The notes under the pieces: model-generated
What the model saw: only the letters and a program-made list of their open reading frames with translations
What the model was told of the DNA's origin: nothing
The model's database searches: none
NCBI GenBank assembly: GCA_964344335.1
Contig: CAYFMW010000003.1
Location: 1-64,000 of the forward strand
Length of the DNA: 64,000 bases
Reading direction: 5' to 3'
From: RUG11894 sp964344335
GTDB taxonomy: Bacteria; Bacillota; Clostridia; Peptostreptococcales; Anaerovoracaceae
Translations under genes and position numbers: made by a program
Part shown: positions 36,831-45,162 of the stretch, piece by piece
Layout of the letters: every line of letters starts with the position of its first letter
Position numbering within the stretch: position 1 is the first letter of the stretch

Positions 36831-37151
36831 ATGGAAAAGACAACTTATTTGAATGAAGAAAATTTTGAAGAAATCCTCGCCGCCAAGGATGCTGCGGTAG
36901 TCGACTTCTATGCCGACTGGTGCGGACCCTGCAAGGCTATGACCCCCATCTTCGATGCGCTGGCTTCCGAGATGGCGGATAAAGTGGGTTTTTACAAAGT
37001 AAATGTGGACCAAAACAGAAAGCTCGCCATAAAGAACAGAGTGCTCGGGATACCCTGCTTCATGTTCTTTAAAGAAGGTCGCATGGTCAAGCGCGTCGAC
37101 GGCGCCATGAGCGAGGCTGACTTCAGGGAAGCCCTCAAAGTATTGGAATAG
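36831..37151 (+). CDS. trxA: Thioredoxin
   Basis: Small disulphide reductase, 106 aa. The active site is DWCGPCK, with Cys31 and Cys34. The cis-proline region reads GIPCFMFF, so Cys76 stands where most thioredoxins have Thr. The rest (VDFYADW, KVNVDQNRKLA) is standard. The ATG follows aaaggagg and a good promoter. The cls gene starts 30 bases later on the same strand. No thioredoxin reductase gene is nearby. Confidence 0.95.
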   Translation: MEKTTYLNEENFEEILAAKDAAVVDFYADWCGPCKAMTPIFDALASEMADKVGFYKVNVDQNRKLAIKNRVLGIPCFMFFKEGRMVKRVDGAMSEADFREALKVLE

Positions 37152-37181
37152 CGAAGGCTTTCCGACCCGAGACCCGGCGAA

Positions 37182-38660
37182 ATGAAATCCGCCTTAGAGC
37201 TTTTCAGATCTTTTATCGAATCACCCACAGCTTTGCTGGGGGTGATTTATCTGATTAACTTTATCCTCAGTTTCGGAGTAATCTTTCTGGAAAGAAAGAG
37301 CCCTTCCGCAACTCTGGCCTGGCTGATGGTTCTGAACCTGTTGCCGGGTTTCGGCATATTTTTATATATCTTCCTTTCCCAAAATATAACCAAGCAGAAA
37401 TTGTATCACGGCGATTACTTCGAGATACATAAGTCAAGCAAAAAACTGCGAGCCCAGATGGACGACGTGAATTCCGGGAAGTTCACGCATACAAATCCTG
37501 CCGGGGAGAAGTGGGAAGATCTTATATTTATGAACCAAAATCATGCTCTGTCCCATTATACCCAGAACAATCATGTGGATGTGTTCATCGAGAGCATCGA
37601 GAAATTCGACAAGCTCCACGAGGATATGGAGAAGGCGGAGAAATATATAAATTTCGAGTACTTCATAATGAGGCCCGACGAAGTCGGCATGCGCGTACTG
37701 GAAGTTCTCACACGAAAGGCTCGCGAAGGCGTTAAGGTGCGCCTTCTTTTAGATGCCTTCGGCTCGAATCAGATACGGGAACATCATCTCAGAGAGCTCA
37801 GGGCTGCGGGCGGACAGGCCGCATTCTTTTTCCCTCCGACGATATTCAGGATAAACCTGAGGCTCAACTATCGGAATCACCGAAAGCTGGTCGTAGTCGA
37901 CGGCAAAACCGCCTATATCGGGGGACTTAATGTCGCTAAAGAATACATCGGAAAATCCAGAAAATTCTCCGGATGGAGGGATACCCATCTGAGGATTCAG
38001 GGTGGATGCGTCATGGATATAGACGAGAGGTTTAAGCTGGACTGGAACTGCGCCACCAAGGAAGTACTCGCTCACAAAAAATCGGACTACATGATACTGC
38101 AACCCCCGGGTAATTGCGGCATACAGATAGTTTCCTCCGGCCCCGAAAACCCGGAGGAGGAGATAAAGAGGGTCTACCTAAAAATGATTTCCAACGCCAA
38201 GAAGAGCGTCTTCATACAGACCCCCTACTTTATACCGGACGAAAGCATATTCGAGGCCATGAAGACGGCGGCGCTCTCGGGCATAGATGTCCGCCTTATG
38301 ATACCCAACAAGCCCGACCACCCATTCGTGTACTGGGTTACATATTACAACGCCGCGGAGATGATGGACAGCGGCGTTAAGGTCTACATCTACAACGCCG
38401 GATTTATGCACTGCAAGATGATCACCGTGGACGGGGAGGTCAGTTCGGTAGGCTCTGCCAATTTCGACATCAGAAGTTTTAAGCTCAACTTCGAGACCAA
38501 CGCGGTGCTCTACGACCACGATTTGGCTGTGGAACTGGAGGAATCCTTCCTTCAGGACATGAAGGACTCTACTCATCTGACTCCCGCAATCTACGCAAAG
38601 CGCAGCCTGTGGATAAGGCTGAAGCAGGGCATAGGCAGACTTATTTCGGATATACTTTAA
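37182..38660 (+). CDS. cls: Cardiolipin synthase
   Basis: Membrane enzyme of the phospholipase D family that condenses two phosphatidylglycerols; 492 aa. Two N-terminal membrane helices (about residues 17-35 and 45-65, with ERKSPSATLAWLMVL), then two HKD motifs: HRKLVVVDGKTAYIGG and HCKMITVDGEVSSVGSAN. All catalytic His, Lys and Asp residues are present. The ribosome site is weak (the ATG follows acccggcga), so it may depend on readthrough from trxA. Its stop codon overlaps that of miaB, which converges on the other strand, and no terminator separates them. Confidence 0.95.
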   Translation: MKSALELFRSFIESPTALLGVIYLINFILSFGVIFLERKSPSATLAWLMVLNLLPGFGIFLYIFLSQNITKQKLYHGDYFEIHKSSKKLRAQMDDVNSGKFTHTNPAGEKWEDLIFMNQNHALSHYTQNNHVDVFIESIEKFDKLHEDMEKAEKYINFEYFIMRPDEVGMRVLEVLTRKAREGVKVRLLLDAFGSNQIREHHLRELRAAGGQAAFFFPPTIFRINLRLNYRNHRKLVVVDGKTAYIGGLNVAKEYIGKSRKFSGWRDTHLRIQGGCVMDIDERFKLDWNCATKEVLAHKKSDYMILQPPGNCGIQIVSSGPENPEEEIKRVYLKMISNAKKSVFIQTPYFIPDESIFEAMKTAALSGIDVRLMIPNKPDHPFVYWVTYYNAAEMMDSGVKVYIYNAGFMHCKMITVDGEVSSVGSANFDIRSFKLNFETNAVLYDHDLAVELEESFLQDMKDSTHLTPAIYAKRSLWIRLKQGIGRLISDIL

Positions 38661-40009
38661 ACAAGCTCCCCGTAACAGGAGAATGTCTGAGCCTTGATTA
38701 TGCGCACCGGCACTATCTTTCCTATCAGCGAGGCGTCGGCCTTAAGGTCGACGGTCTTTCCGCTCTCGCTTCGGCCCGTCATAACGGACGCATCGGTCTT
38801 GCTCGGGCCCTCTATCAGCACATCCAGCAGCTTATCCTGATAGCTGGTAGCTATCTCCGCCTGTATCTCGTGTATGAGCCTTGTGAGCCTCCGATAGCGC
38901 TCGCTCTTTACCTCTTCTGGAATTTGTTCTTCCATGAGAGCGGCCGGCGTTCCTTGTCTTATTGAATATATGAAGGTAAAAGCGGATTCGTAGCGCACGG
39001 CTCTGACCATGTCCAAGGTTCGCTCAAAATCTTCCTCGGTCTCGCCGGGAAATCCTACTATTATGTCCGTGCTTAGCGCTATCTCGGGGCATACCGCGCG
39101 CAGGGATTTCACCTTTTGAAGGTACTCTCCCGCGCTGTAGCGGCGATTCATCGCCTTCAGGATGCGATTGCTTCCGCTCTGAACGGGAAGATGCAGCGCC
39201 CGGCACAGATGCTTTAAACTTCCGAAGCATTCTATAAGATTTTCAGACATATCTTTTGGGTGTGAAGTCATGAAGCGTATGCGCTCTATGCCGTCGATCT
39301 CGTCGACCCGGCGCAGCAATCCGGCAAAATCGACTCCTCCTCCCGGCTCGTCGGCGCTGCAATAGGAACCCTCGTAGCGCGCCTTTCCGTAGGAGTTGAC
39401 ATTCTGACCGAGCAGCATAACTTCCTTGCAGCCGCCTTTGGCGAGCTCCTCTATTTCCGAAATTATATTCTCCGGCCTGCGGCTTCTTTCTCTGCCGCGG
39501 GTATGGGGCACTATGCAGTAGCTGCAGAAGTTATTGCAGCCGTACATGATGTTAACAAAGGCTTTGAAGTCGTAGCTCCTCCGAGCGGGCAGATTTTCCA
39601 CTATAGGGCCGCCGTCCTTTCGGAGCTCCACAACGGTAGCCCGAGCACTTGCGGCAGCATCGAGCAAACTCGGAAAATCCGCAATATTGTGGGTGCCGAA
39701 GATCAGATCTACCCAGGGGAATTTTTTCTTAAGATTATCGACTATCCGTTTCTGCTGCATCATGCAACCGCAGACGCAGATAATCTTGGAGGGATTGTCG
39801 CGCTTACTCTGCTTTAAGCTCCCGAGAATTCCGAAGAACCTGTTGTCCGCATTTTCGCGCACGCTGCAGGTATTGAGAACCACAATATCCGCGGAGTTTG
39901 CATCCGCACTGTAAATATAGCCCGAATCCTCGAGCATACCGGCGAGAGTCTCCGAATCGCGCTCGTTCATCTGACAGCCGAAGGTGATAATATTATAACT
40001 CTTACTCAT
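38657..40009 (-). CDS. miaB: tRNA-2-methylthio-N6-dimethylallyladenosine synthase MiaB
   Basis: Radical SAM methylthiotransferase acting on i6A37 of tRNA; 450 aa. The N-terminal cluster domain has the three cysteines in FGCQMNERDSE, LNTCSVRE and CGCMMQQ; the radical SAM motif is CNNFCSYCIVPHTRGRE; a C-terminal TRAM domain ends in the protein. The subtype (MiaB not MtaB or RimO) is favoured by CSVRENADNR. It overlaps gpsA by 8 bases. It is the last gene of the der-plsY-gpsA-miaB unit and has no terminator before the convergent cls. Confidence 0.95.
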   Translation of the reverse strand: MSKSYNIITFGCQMNERDSETLAGMLEDSGYIYSADANSADIVVLNTCSVRENADNRFFGILGSLKQSKRDNPSKIICVCGCMMQQKRIVDNLKKKFPWVDLIFGTHNIADFPSLLDAAASARATVVELRKDGGPIVENLPARRSYDFKAFVNIMYGCNNFCSYCIVPHTRGRERSRRPENIISEIEELAKGGCKEVMLLGQNVNSYGKARYEGSYCSADEPGGGVDFAGLLRRVDEIDGIERIRFMTSHPKDMSENLIECFGSLKHLCRALHLPVQSGSNRILKAMNRRYSAGEYLQKVKSLRAVCPEIALSTDIIVGFPGETEEDFERTLDMVRAVRYESAFTFIYSIRQGTPAALMEEQIPEEVKSERYRRLTRLIHEIQAEIATSYQDKLLDVLIEGPSKTDASVMTGRSESGKTVDLKADASLIGKIVPVRIIKAQTFSCYGELV

Positions 40010-41018
40010 CGCCGCCTTCGGATTCCGTGGGATTTTCGGACTTCTTGCTTCTGGTCATCAACATGTGAACTGCAGATTTGGGATCTGTCTTTCCGTGTAT
40101 AACTGCATGGATTGCCTCGGTTATAGGCATCTCGATATCGAGTTTCTTTGCAAGATCGTAGGCCGCTTCGCAGGTGTAAACACCTTCGACGACCGCTCCC
40201 ATGCGCTCGACCGCATCCTTGGCCCGCACGCCCTTTCCTATAAGAACCCCGCATCGCCTGTTTCTTGAATGAACGGAACAACAGGTGGCAACCAGATCGC
40301 CCACTCCCGAAAGTCCGTAGAAGGTGGCGGGATTCGCACCGAGCTTCTCGCCCAGCCTCACCATCTCGACCAGACCCCGGGTCATCAGAGCAGCCTTCGC
40401 GTTGTCGCCGTACTCCAGACCGTCCGCTATACCGGCGCCCATCGCGATAATATTCTTGAGCGCGCCCCCGAGTTCAACACCCATCACATCGTCGGAAGTG
40501 TAGATTCTGAAGGTCTCGCTCATAAACACATCCTGCACCATCCGAGCTACCCTTTCGTCGTAGCTCGCGGCTACAAGGCTCGCAGGCCTTCCCCGCCCCA
40601 CTTCTTCAGCGTGAGACGGCCCCGAGAGTACAGCATAGCGAACCGAGGGCTTTATTGAAAGAGCTATCTCCGAAAGCCTGCACAGCGATGCAGTCTCTAT
40701 GCCTTTTGCCGCATTGACAACGATGGCGTCGTCGTGCATGAAGGGCAAGGCCAATTGATAGTTTACTCTGAATGCCTGCGCAGGCACGCAGAAGACAACC
40801 ATATCGGCATTTTTAAGACACTCCTTCATATCCGGGATGCATTCTATATCTTGAGGGAGCTTCACCCCCGGAAGATGTTTTAAATTCTCGCGCTTTTCCT
40901 CAATATCCTTCAGTCGCTCGGCATTCCTGTCCCAAAGACAGATCTTATGAGAGCCGCCGGCCAGTGCCTTTGCAAAAGCGGTTCCGCAGCTTCCTGCTCC
41001 GATGAATGCAACATACAT
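40002..41018 (-). CDS. gpsA: Glycerol-3-phosphate dehydrogenase [NAD(P)+]
   Basis: Makes sn-glycerol-3-phosphate, the backbone for PlsY; 338 aa. The N-terminal nucleotide-binding GAGSCGTAFAKALA, the catalytic lysine region VELGGALKNIIAMGAGIADGL, and the GLSGVGDLVATCCS motif are all intact. It starts 39 bases after plsY and overlaps miaB by 8 bases. Placement next to plsY fits phospholipid synthesis. Confidence 0.96.
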   Translation of the reverse strand: MYVAFIGAGSCGTAFAKALAGGSHKICLWDRNAERLKDIEEKRENLKHLPGVKLPQDIECIPDMKECLKNADMVVFCVPAQAFRVNYQLALPFMHDDAIVVNAAKGIETASLCRLSEIALSIKPSVRYAVLSGPSHAEEVGRGRPASLVAASYDERVARMVQDVFMSETFRIYTSDDVMGVELGGALKNIIAMGAGIADGLEYGDNAKAALMTRGLVEMVRLGEKLGANPATFYGLSGVGDLVATCCSVHSRNRRCGVLIGKGVRAKDAVERMGAVVEGVYTCEAAYDLAKKLDIEMPITEAIHAVIHGKTDPKSAVHMLMTRSKKSENPTESEGGDE

Positions 41019-41057
41019 AATAAACTCCTATCGTCCTTATAGATACACGAGGCGAGG

Positions 41058-41642
41058 CTATTTTTTACTGAAGTCGATCCTTGACTCCTCGCCTCTGAGC
41101 AGTTTTTTAATGTTGCTGCTGTGCTTTACGATTACCAGTATCGCAAGAACCGCAGCATACGGGAAAAAATCCGGGCAAAATGCTCGGGTAAGCATCGGCA
41201 ATACGATGGCTCCGACTATCGAACCGGGCGAAACCATCCTTGTTAAAAGAATGACGGCGCAGCCTGCCATTAAGGCCGCAATTCCCATGAGCGGAGATAT
41301 GGCAAGGCAGGCTCCCAGACTCGTGGCTACCCCCTTGCCGCCCTTGAAATTCCACAGAAGGGGCCACATGTGGCCGAGCACCACGGCCACGGCGCAAATG
41401 TATGCTGCAAGCTCGCCGCCGAGCACCCTTCCTATGAGCACCGCTGCCACGCCTTTAAGGACATCGATTGCGAGCGTCGCGGCGGCAGCCTTCTTGCCGT
41501 AAACCCTCAACATATTAGTAGTGCCGGGGTTTCCGCTGCCCTGGGTCCTGATATCTTCGCCGCGAGCCCTGCTGAACAGTATCGCGGGAGAAATGTTTCC
41601 GAGGAAATAGGCGAGAATCACAGCAATAAACTTGGGTATCAT
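41058..41642 (-). CDS. plsY: Acyl-phosphate:glycerol-3-phosphate acyltransferase PlsY
   Basis: Membrane enzyme that uses acyl-phosphate from PlsX and glycerol-3-phosphate from GpsA to make lysophosphatidic acid; 194 aa, about five helices. Conserved loops are TQGSGNPGTTNMLR (loop 1) and FKGGKGVATSLG (loop 2). The ATG overlaps the der stop by 4 bases (ATGA). Confidence 0.96.
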   Translation of the reverse strand: MIPKFIAVILAYFLGNISPAILFSRARGEDIRTQGSGNPGTTNMLRVYGKKAAAATLAIDVLKGVAAVLIGRVLGGELAAYICAVAVVLGHMWPLLWNFKGGKGVATSLGACLAISPLMGIAALMAGCAVILLTRMVSPGSIVGAIVLPMLTRAFCPDFFPYAAVLAILVIVKHSSNIKKLLRGEESRIDFSKK

Positions 41643-42961
41643 TGCTCGGTCCTCCTCTCCCGAAATACGAATTTTATCGATGTTCCCTCAAAACCGTAGG
41701 CGTCGCGTATCCTGTTTTCAAGGTAGCGCGAATAGGAAAAATGCATAAGGGTCCTGTCGTTAACGCTGAAAGAAAACAGCGGCGGCTTTACCCCTATCTG
41801 TGTGGCATAATAGATTTTGAGTCGCTTGCCCTTGTCCGAAGGCGGACTGTTCATGAGCATCGCATCCTGAATCAGGGCGTTGAGCTGGCCCGTCGAGACC
41901 CTCATAGCGCGAATCTGCGAAATTGCGAAGGCCGTGTCTAAAAGCGCCGGAAGACGCTGTCCCTTCAGAGCCGATGTAAAGAGAACCGGAGCGTAATCCA
42001 TGAAGCTGAGCTCCTGCTTTACAGTGCGCTCGTAATCCCTCATGGTATCGGTCTCCTTGACGACCAGGTCCCACTTGTTGACCACGACCGCGATGCCCTT
42101 GCCCGCTTCGTGAGCCAGCCCCGCAATCTTCTTGTCCTGTTCGCTTACCCCCTGCTCGGCATCCAGCACCAACAGAGCTACATCGCAGCGCTCTATGGAG
42201 GCTATCGCGCGGACCACAGAGTATTTTTCGACATCATCCGAAACCCTGCTGCGCCTGCGAATCCCCGCGGTGTCTATGAGCGTATACTTAACTCCGTCCC
42301 TCTCCAAGGGAGTATCGATCGAATCGCGGGTGGTTCCCGGAATATCGCTCACTATAACCCTATCCTCGCCGAGAAGAGCATTGATTATCGATGATTTTCC
42401 GACATTCGGTCTGCCTATTATGGCAACTTTTATATCGTCCTCATCATCGTCCGACTCTGCCGACTCGGGAAAACGCGACACCACCTCATCGAGAAGATCT
42501 CCAAGACCGATCTGATTGGTCGAGGAGATGGGAATAGGTTCGCCTATGCCGAGCTCATAGAAATCGTAGAAACCTTCTGGAAATTTTCGGCCGTCCACCT
42601 TGTTGACCACAAGGAGCAGCTCCTTTTCCTTCCTTCTGAGAATATCGGCCACCTCTCTATCGGCGGCGGTGAGGCCTTCCCTGCCGTCCACCATGAATAT
42701 TATGACATCAGCCATATCCATGGCAATTTCCGCCTGATACACCATCTGAGCGGGAATAATTTCCTTGGTCTCCGGCTCGATTCCGCCGGTATCAATAAGA
42801 AAAAATTTATGCCCCACCCACTCCGCCTCTGCCATAATCCTGTCCCGGGTAACCCCCGGCGTGTCCTCGACTATGGAGATCCTATCGCCTACTATTTTGT
42901 TAAAAAATGCGGATTTGCCGACATTCGGACGCCCGACCACGGCAACGATGGGTTTACTCAT
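41639..42961 (-). CDS. der: Ribosome biogenesis GTPase Der (EngA)
   Basis: Double-GTPase for 50S subunit assembly; 440 aa from the ATG at 42961, which has aaggaggg six bases upstream; an ATG at 42979 in frame is upstream of that site and not used. G-domain 1 starts GRPNVGKSAFFNK and G-domain 2 GRPNVGKSSIINA, with DTPGVTRDR and DIPGTTRDS switch regions and a C-terminal KH-like domain. It is the first gene of the der-plsY-gpsA-miaB unit. Confidence 0.96.
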   Translation of the reverse strand: MSKPIVAVVGRPNVGKSAFFNKIVGDRISIVEDTPGVTRDRIMAEAEWVGHKFFLIDTGGIEPETKEIIPAQMVYQAEIAMDMADVIIFMVDGREGLTAADREVADILRRKEKELLLVVNKVDGRKFPEGFYDFYELGIGEPIPISSTNQIGLGDLLDEVVSRFPESAESDDDEDDIKVAIIGRPNVGKSSIINALLGEDRVIVSDIPGTTRDSIDTPLERDGVKYTLIDTAGIRRRSRVSDDVEKYSVVRAIASIERCDVALLVLDAEQGVSEQDKKIAGLAHEAGKGIAVVVNKWDLVVKETDTMRDYERTVKQELSFMDYAPVLFTSALKGQRLPALLDTAFAISQIRAMRVSTGQLNALIQDAMLMNSPPSDKGKRLKIYYATQIGVKPPLFSFSVNDRTLMHFSYSRYLENRIRDAYGFEGTSIKFVFRERRTEQ

Positions 42962-42991
42962 CCGATACCCTCCTTGCATAAGATAATAGTA

Positions 42992-43000
42992 ATTATATCA
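42992..43000 (-). promoter_or_regulatory. Extended -10 promoter of the der operon
   Basis: On the minus strand TGA then TATAAT (42992-42997), about 31 bases before the der ATG. No clear -35. Confidence 0.6.
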
Positions 43001-43015
43001 TAACTTTTAAAAGGG

Positions 43016-43030
43016 TGGTTGTGATATAAT
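43016..43030 (+). promoter_or_regulatory. Upstream extended -10 promoter of the Trk operon
   Basis: TGGTTGTGATATAAT, an extended -10 (TG-A-TATAAT). It is almost the same (14 of 15 bases) as the element at 43086-43100, exactly 70 bases downstream. Confidence 0.6.
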
Positions 43031-43059
43031 ACTTTCTTTAATTCTCTAATAATAAGTCG

Positions 43060-43077
43060 AAAGTGTTGTAACACTTT
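43060..43077. promoter_or_regulatory. Palindromic operator candidate upstream of the Trk operon
   Basis: AAAGTGTT (43060-43067), GT, AACACTTT (43070-43077): a perfect 8-bp inverted repeat with a 2-base centre. Its right arm fills the -35 position of the downstream promoter (-10 at 43095), so a bound protein would block it. No T-run follows, so it is not a terminator. The regulator is unknown. Confidence 0.65.
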
Positions 43078-43085
43078 TGTAGCCA

Positions 43086-43100
43086 TGGTTGTGTTATAAT
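43086..43100 (+). promoter_or_regulatory. Downstream extended -10 promoter of the Trk operon
   Basis: TGGTTGTGTTATAAT, an extended -10 (TG-T-TATAAT), about 28 bases before the GTG start at 43128. Confidence 0.65.
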
Positions 43101-43127
43101 TGTGATAAATAATTCTGGAGGAATTTT

Positions 43128-43796
43128 GTGGCTGGAAGTAGAGAATCCCTTGAGATGTACCTCACCCCGGAGCAGATAGAGCAAATCAAATCTCTGCCCG
43201 AAGAAGACCGGCAGCAGGCGACGGAGGATATGCTCGGCATAAAGCGCTTCAAAAACGGCGCAGTCGATCTGACCACCGTCCCCGGAAAGACCGGAGATTT
43301 CTTCAGGAAAAAGGAGATGCTGCTGCACCCCGAGAGAGTTAAGGATGCGGAAGGCATGACCCCCCGCCGCTACGGCAGGGATAATTACTTCGAAGCTACC
43401 TGCCCCTACTGCGGAACCAGCACGGAACACGAAGGCAAAAAATACCGCTATTCAAAGAAGACCAGAGCTCTCCTTATCAGGGACGCAATTTTGATAGCTT
43501 TGATATGTCTGCTTGTGATGTTCAGACTTCTGCATGTCGTAATCGGGCTGGTCGCAGTGACGCTCGCAAGTCTGGATTTTGCAAACCACTCCAGGCGGAA
43601 GATGTACTCCAGCGTAAACTGCAGAAAATGCGGCGCGCATTTCCCGCTCGACGAGGATATTCTCGAAGAACTCAAAGCCGAAATAGAGGAAGAACGGGCG
43701 AGAAGACAAGCCGAAATCCTTAAGGAGGAGGATTTCGATGAAAATTTCGAAGACGGAAAAGACGACGAACAAGGCGCAGAGGGGAGCCTGATTTAA
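43128..43796 (+). CDS. Unknown membrane protein with a split zinc ribbon
   Basis: 222 aa from a GTG with ggagg six bases upstream. The first 80 residues are hydrophilic (TPEQIEQIKSLPEEDRQQ). One half of a zinc ribbon, CPYCG, lies near residue 91; two hydrophobic segments follow (roughly residues 115-150); the second half, CRKCG, lies near residue 167, then a charged coiled-coil-like tail (EELKAEIEEERARRQAE). So the four cysteines of a ribbon are split by a membrane hairpin and would be brought together on the cytosolic side. It is the first gene of the Trk operon, ending 1 base before trkA. I do not recognise the family. Confidence 0.72.
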   Translation: MAGSRESLEMYLTPEQIEQIKSLPEEDRQQATEDMLGIKRFKNGAVDLTTVPGKTGDFFRKKEMLLHPERVKDAEGMTPRRYGRDNYFEATCPYCGTSTEHEGKKYRYSKKTRALLIRDAILIALICLLVMFRLLHVVIGLVAVTLASLDFANHSRRKMYSSVNCRKCGAHFPLDEDILEELKAEIEEERARRQAEILKEEDFDENFEDGKDDEQGAEGSLI

Positions 43797-43797
43797 T

Positions 43798-45141
43798 ATG
43801 AAAATAGTTGTAGTAGGGGCCGGAAAACTCGGCCTCGCAATCACCGAAGTCCTGCTGGGGAGCGGGTACGACATAACTCTCATAGACAGGGACGAAGCTA
43901 TAATTCAAAAGGTGGGCAATCGCTACGACATCCTGACCGTAAATGCTAATGCAAAGCGGGTGGATGTCCTGTCCGAGCTGGAAATATGGACCTACGACCT
44001 CCTGATAGCGGCGACGGACAAGGACGAGCGAAATATGGTCATATGCAACTTTGCAAAGGAGCTCGGCTGCCCCAGAGTAATCGCAAGGGTGCGCTCTCCC
44101 GAGCATGTGGAGCAGCTGGATTTTGCGATGAAGGCGCAGAAAATCGATTACATCGTCAACCCGGACATGGCATGCGCTTCTGAAATTTATAAATACCTCA
44201 CGGAGAAGTACTCTCTCAAGGACGGGCTATTCTCCGCCGGAGATGTCAGCATACTCGAATTTAATGCAAACAGGATACCGCCCCTCATAGACCTGCAGCT
44301 CAAGGATCTGCCGGGCGTTCTCAATAATATATTGATTGCAGCCGTCTCCAGAAACGGCAAGATAATCGTCCCCAACGGAAACACCTTACTCCAGGCGGAC
44401 GACACCCTGTATGTGATAGGACAGAATAAACGCATCAACGAAATCAGCAAAAAGGTTCGCGACCAGCGGGTTTACAGCGAACTGTCCAGCGTTATGATTG
44501 CCGGCGGCGGAGGTACGGGCTATTTTCTCGCTAAAAAGCTCGCGGATTTCGGAGTGGCTGTAAAGCTCATAGAGATCGACCGAGAGCGCTGCGAATGGCT
44601 CTCGGCGAGGCTCGACGGAGTGCTGATACTCCACGGCGACGCGACCGACATGAACCTCCTGCAGGACGAAGATATCGCCGATATGGACGCCTTCGTAGCG
44701 GTGACGGGATTCGACGAAGAAAACCTGCTTTTATCCTTGACAGCCAAGCAGATGAACATCAAGGATGTCGTCGCCAAGGTCAGCAGAAACAGCTATGCCC
44801 CCCTGATGGAGACCCTGGGCGTGTCCATGATAATAAACCCCGTGGATATGTGCGCATCCAATATACTGCGACATATTCAAAAGGATGATATCATTATTTT
44901 TTCGCAAATCATTCAAGGACAGGCGGAGTTTATCGAGGTATGGGCGGAAGAAGGCATGCCTCTGACTGAAGATACACTCTTAAATATTGATATCCCCGAA
45001 GGCGTGCTCATCGCCGCGATACAAAGGGGCAATGAGTTTATAATACCGAAAGGCAGCACGAAGGTCGCAGCGGGAGACAGGGTAATAATTCTCTCTCTTC
45101 TTTCCTCCGTACCGCATCTTCAAAGCCTTATTAAACATTAA
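43798..45141 (+). CDS. trkA: Trk potassium uptake protein TrkA
   Basis: Cytosolic regulatory subunit of the Trk potassium channel; 447 aa, the double form with two RCK_N (NAD-binding) and two RCK_C domains. The two nucleotide-binding motifs are VVVGAGKLGLAI (residue 3 onwards) and IAGGGGTGYFLAKKL (about 231). It starts 1 base after the zinc-ribbon gene stop and is followed after 21 bases by trkH. One TrkA could serve both TrkH proteins downstream. Confidence 0.95.
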   Translation: MKIVVVGAGKLGLAITEVLLGSGYDITLIDRDEAIIQKVGNRYDILTVNANAKRVDVLSELEIWTYDLLIAATDKDERNMVICNFAKELGCPRVIARVRSPEHVEQLDFAMKAQKIDYIVNPDMACASEIYKYLTEKYSLKDGLFSAGDVSILEFNANRIPPLIDLQLKDLPGVLNNILIAAVSRNGKIIVPNGNTLLQADDTLYVIGQNKRINEISKKVRDQRVYSELSSVMIAGGGGTGYFLAKKLADFGVAVKLIEIDRERCEWLSARLDGVLILHGDATDMNLLQDEDIADMDAFVAVTGFDEENLLLSLTAKQMNIKDVVAKVSRNSYAPLMETLGVSMIINPVDMCASNILRHIQKDDIIIFSQIIQGQAEFIEVWAEEGMPLTEDTLLNIDIPEGVLIAAIQRGNEFIIPKGSTKVAAGDRVIILSLLSSVPHLQSLIKH

Positions 45142-45162
45142 TGAGGAAGCGTTCTAACAGCG

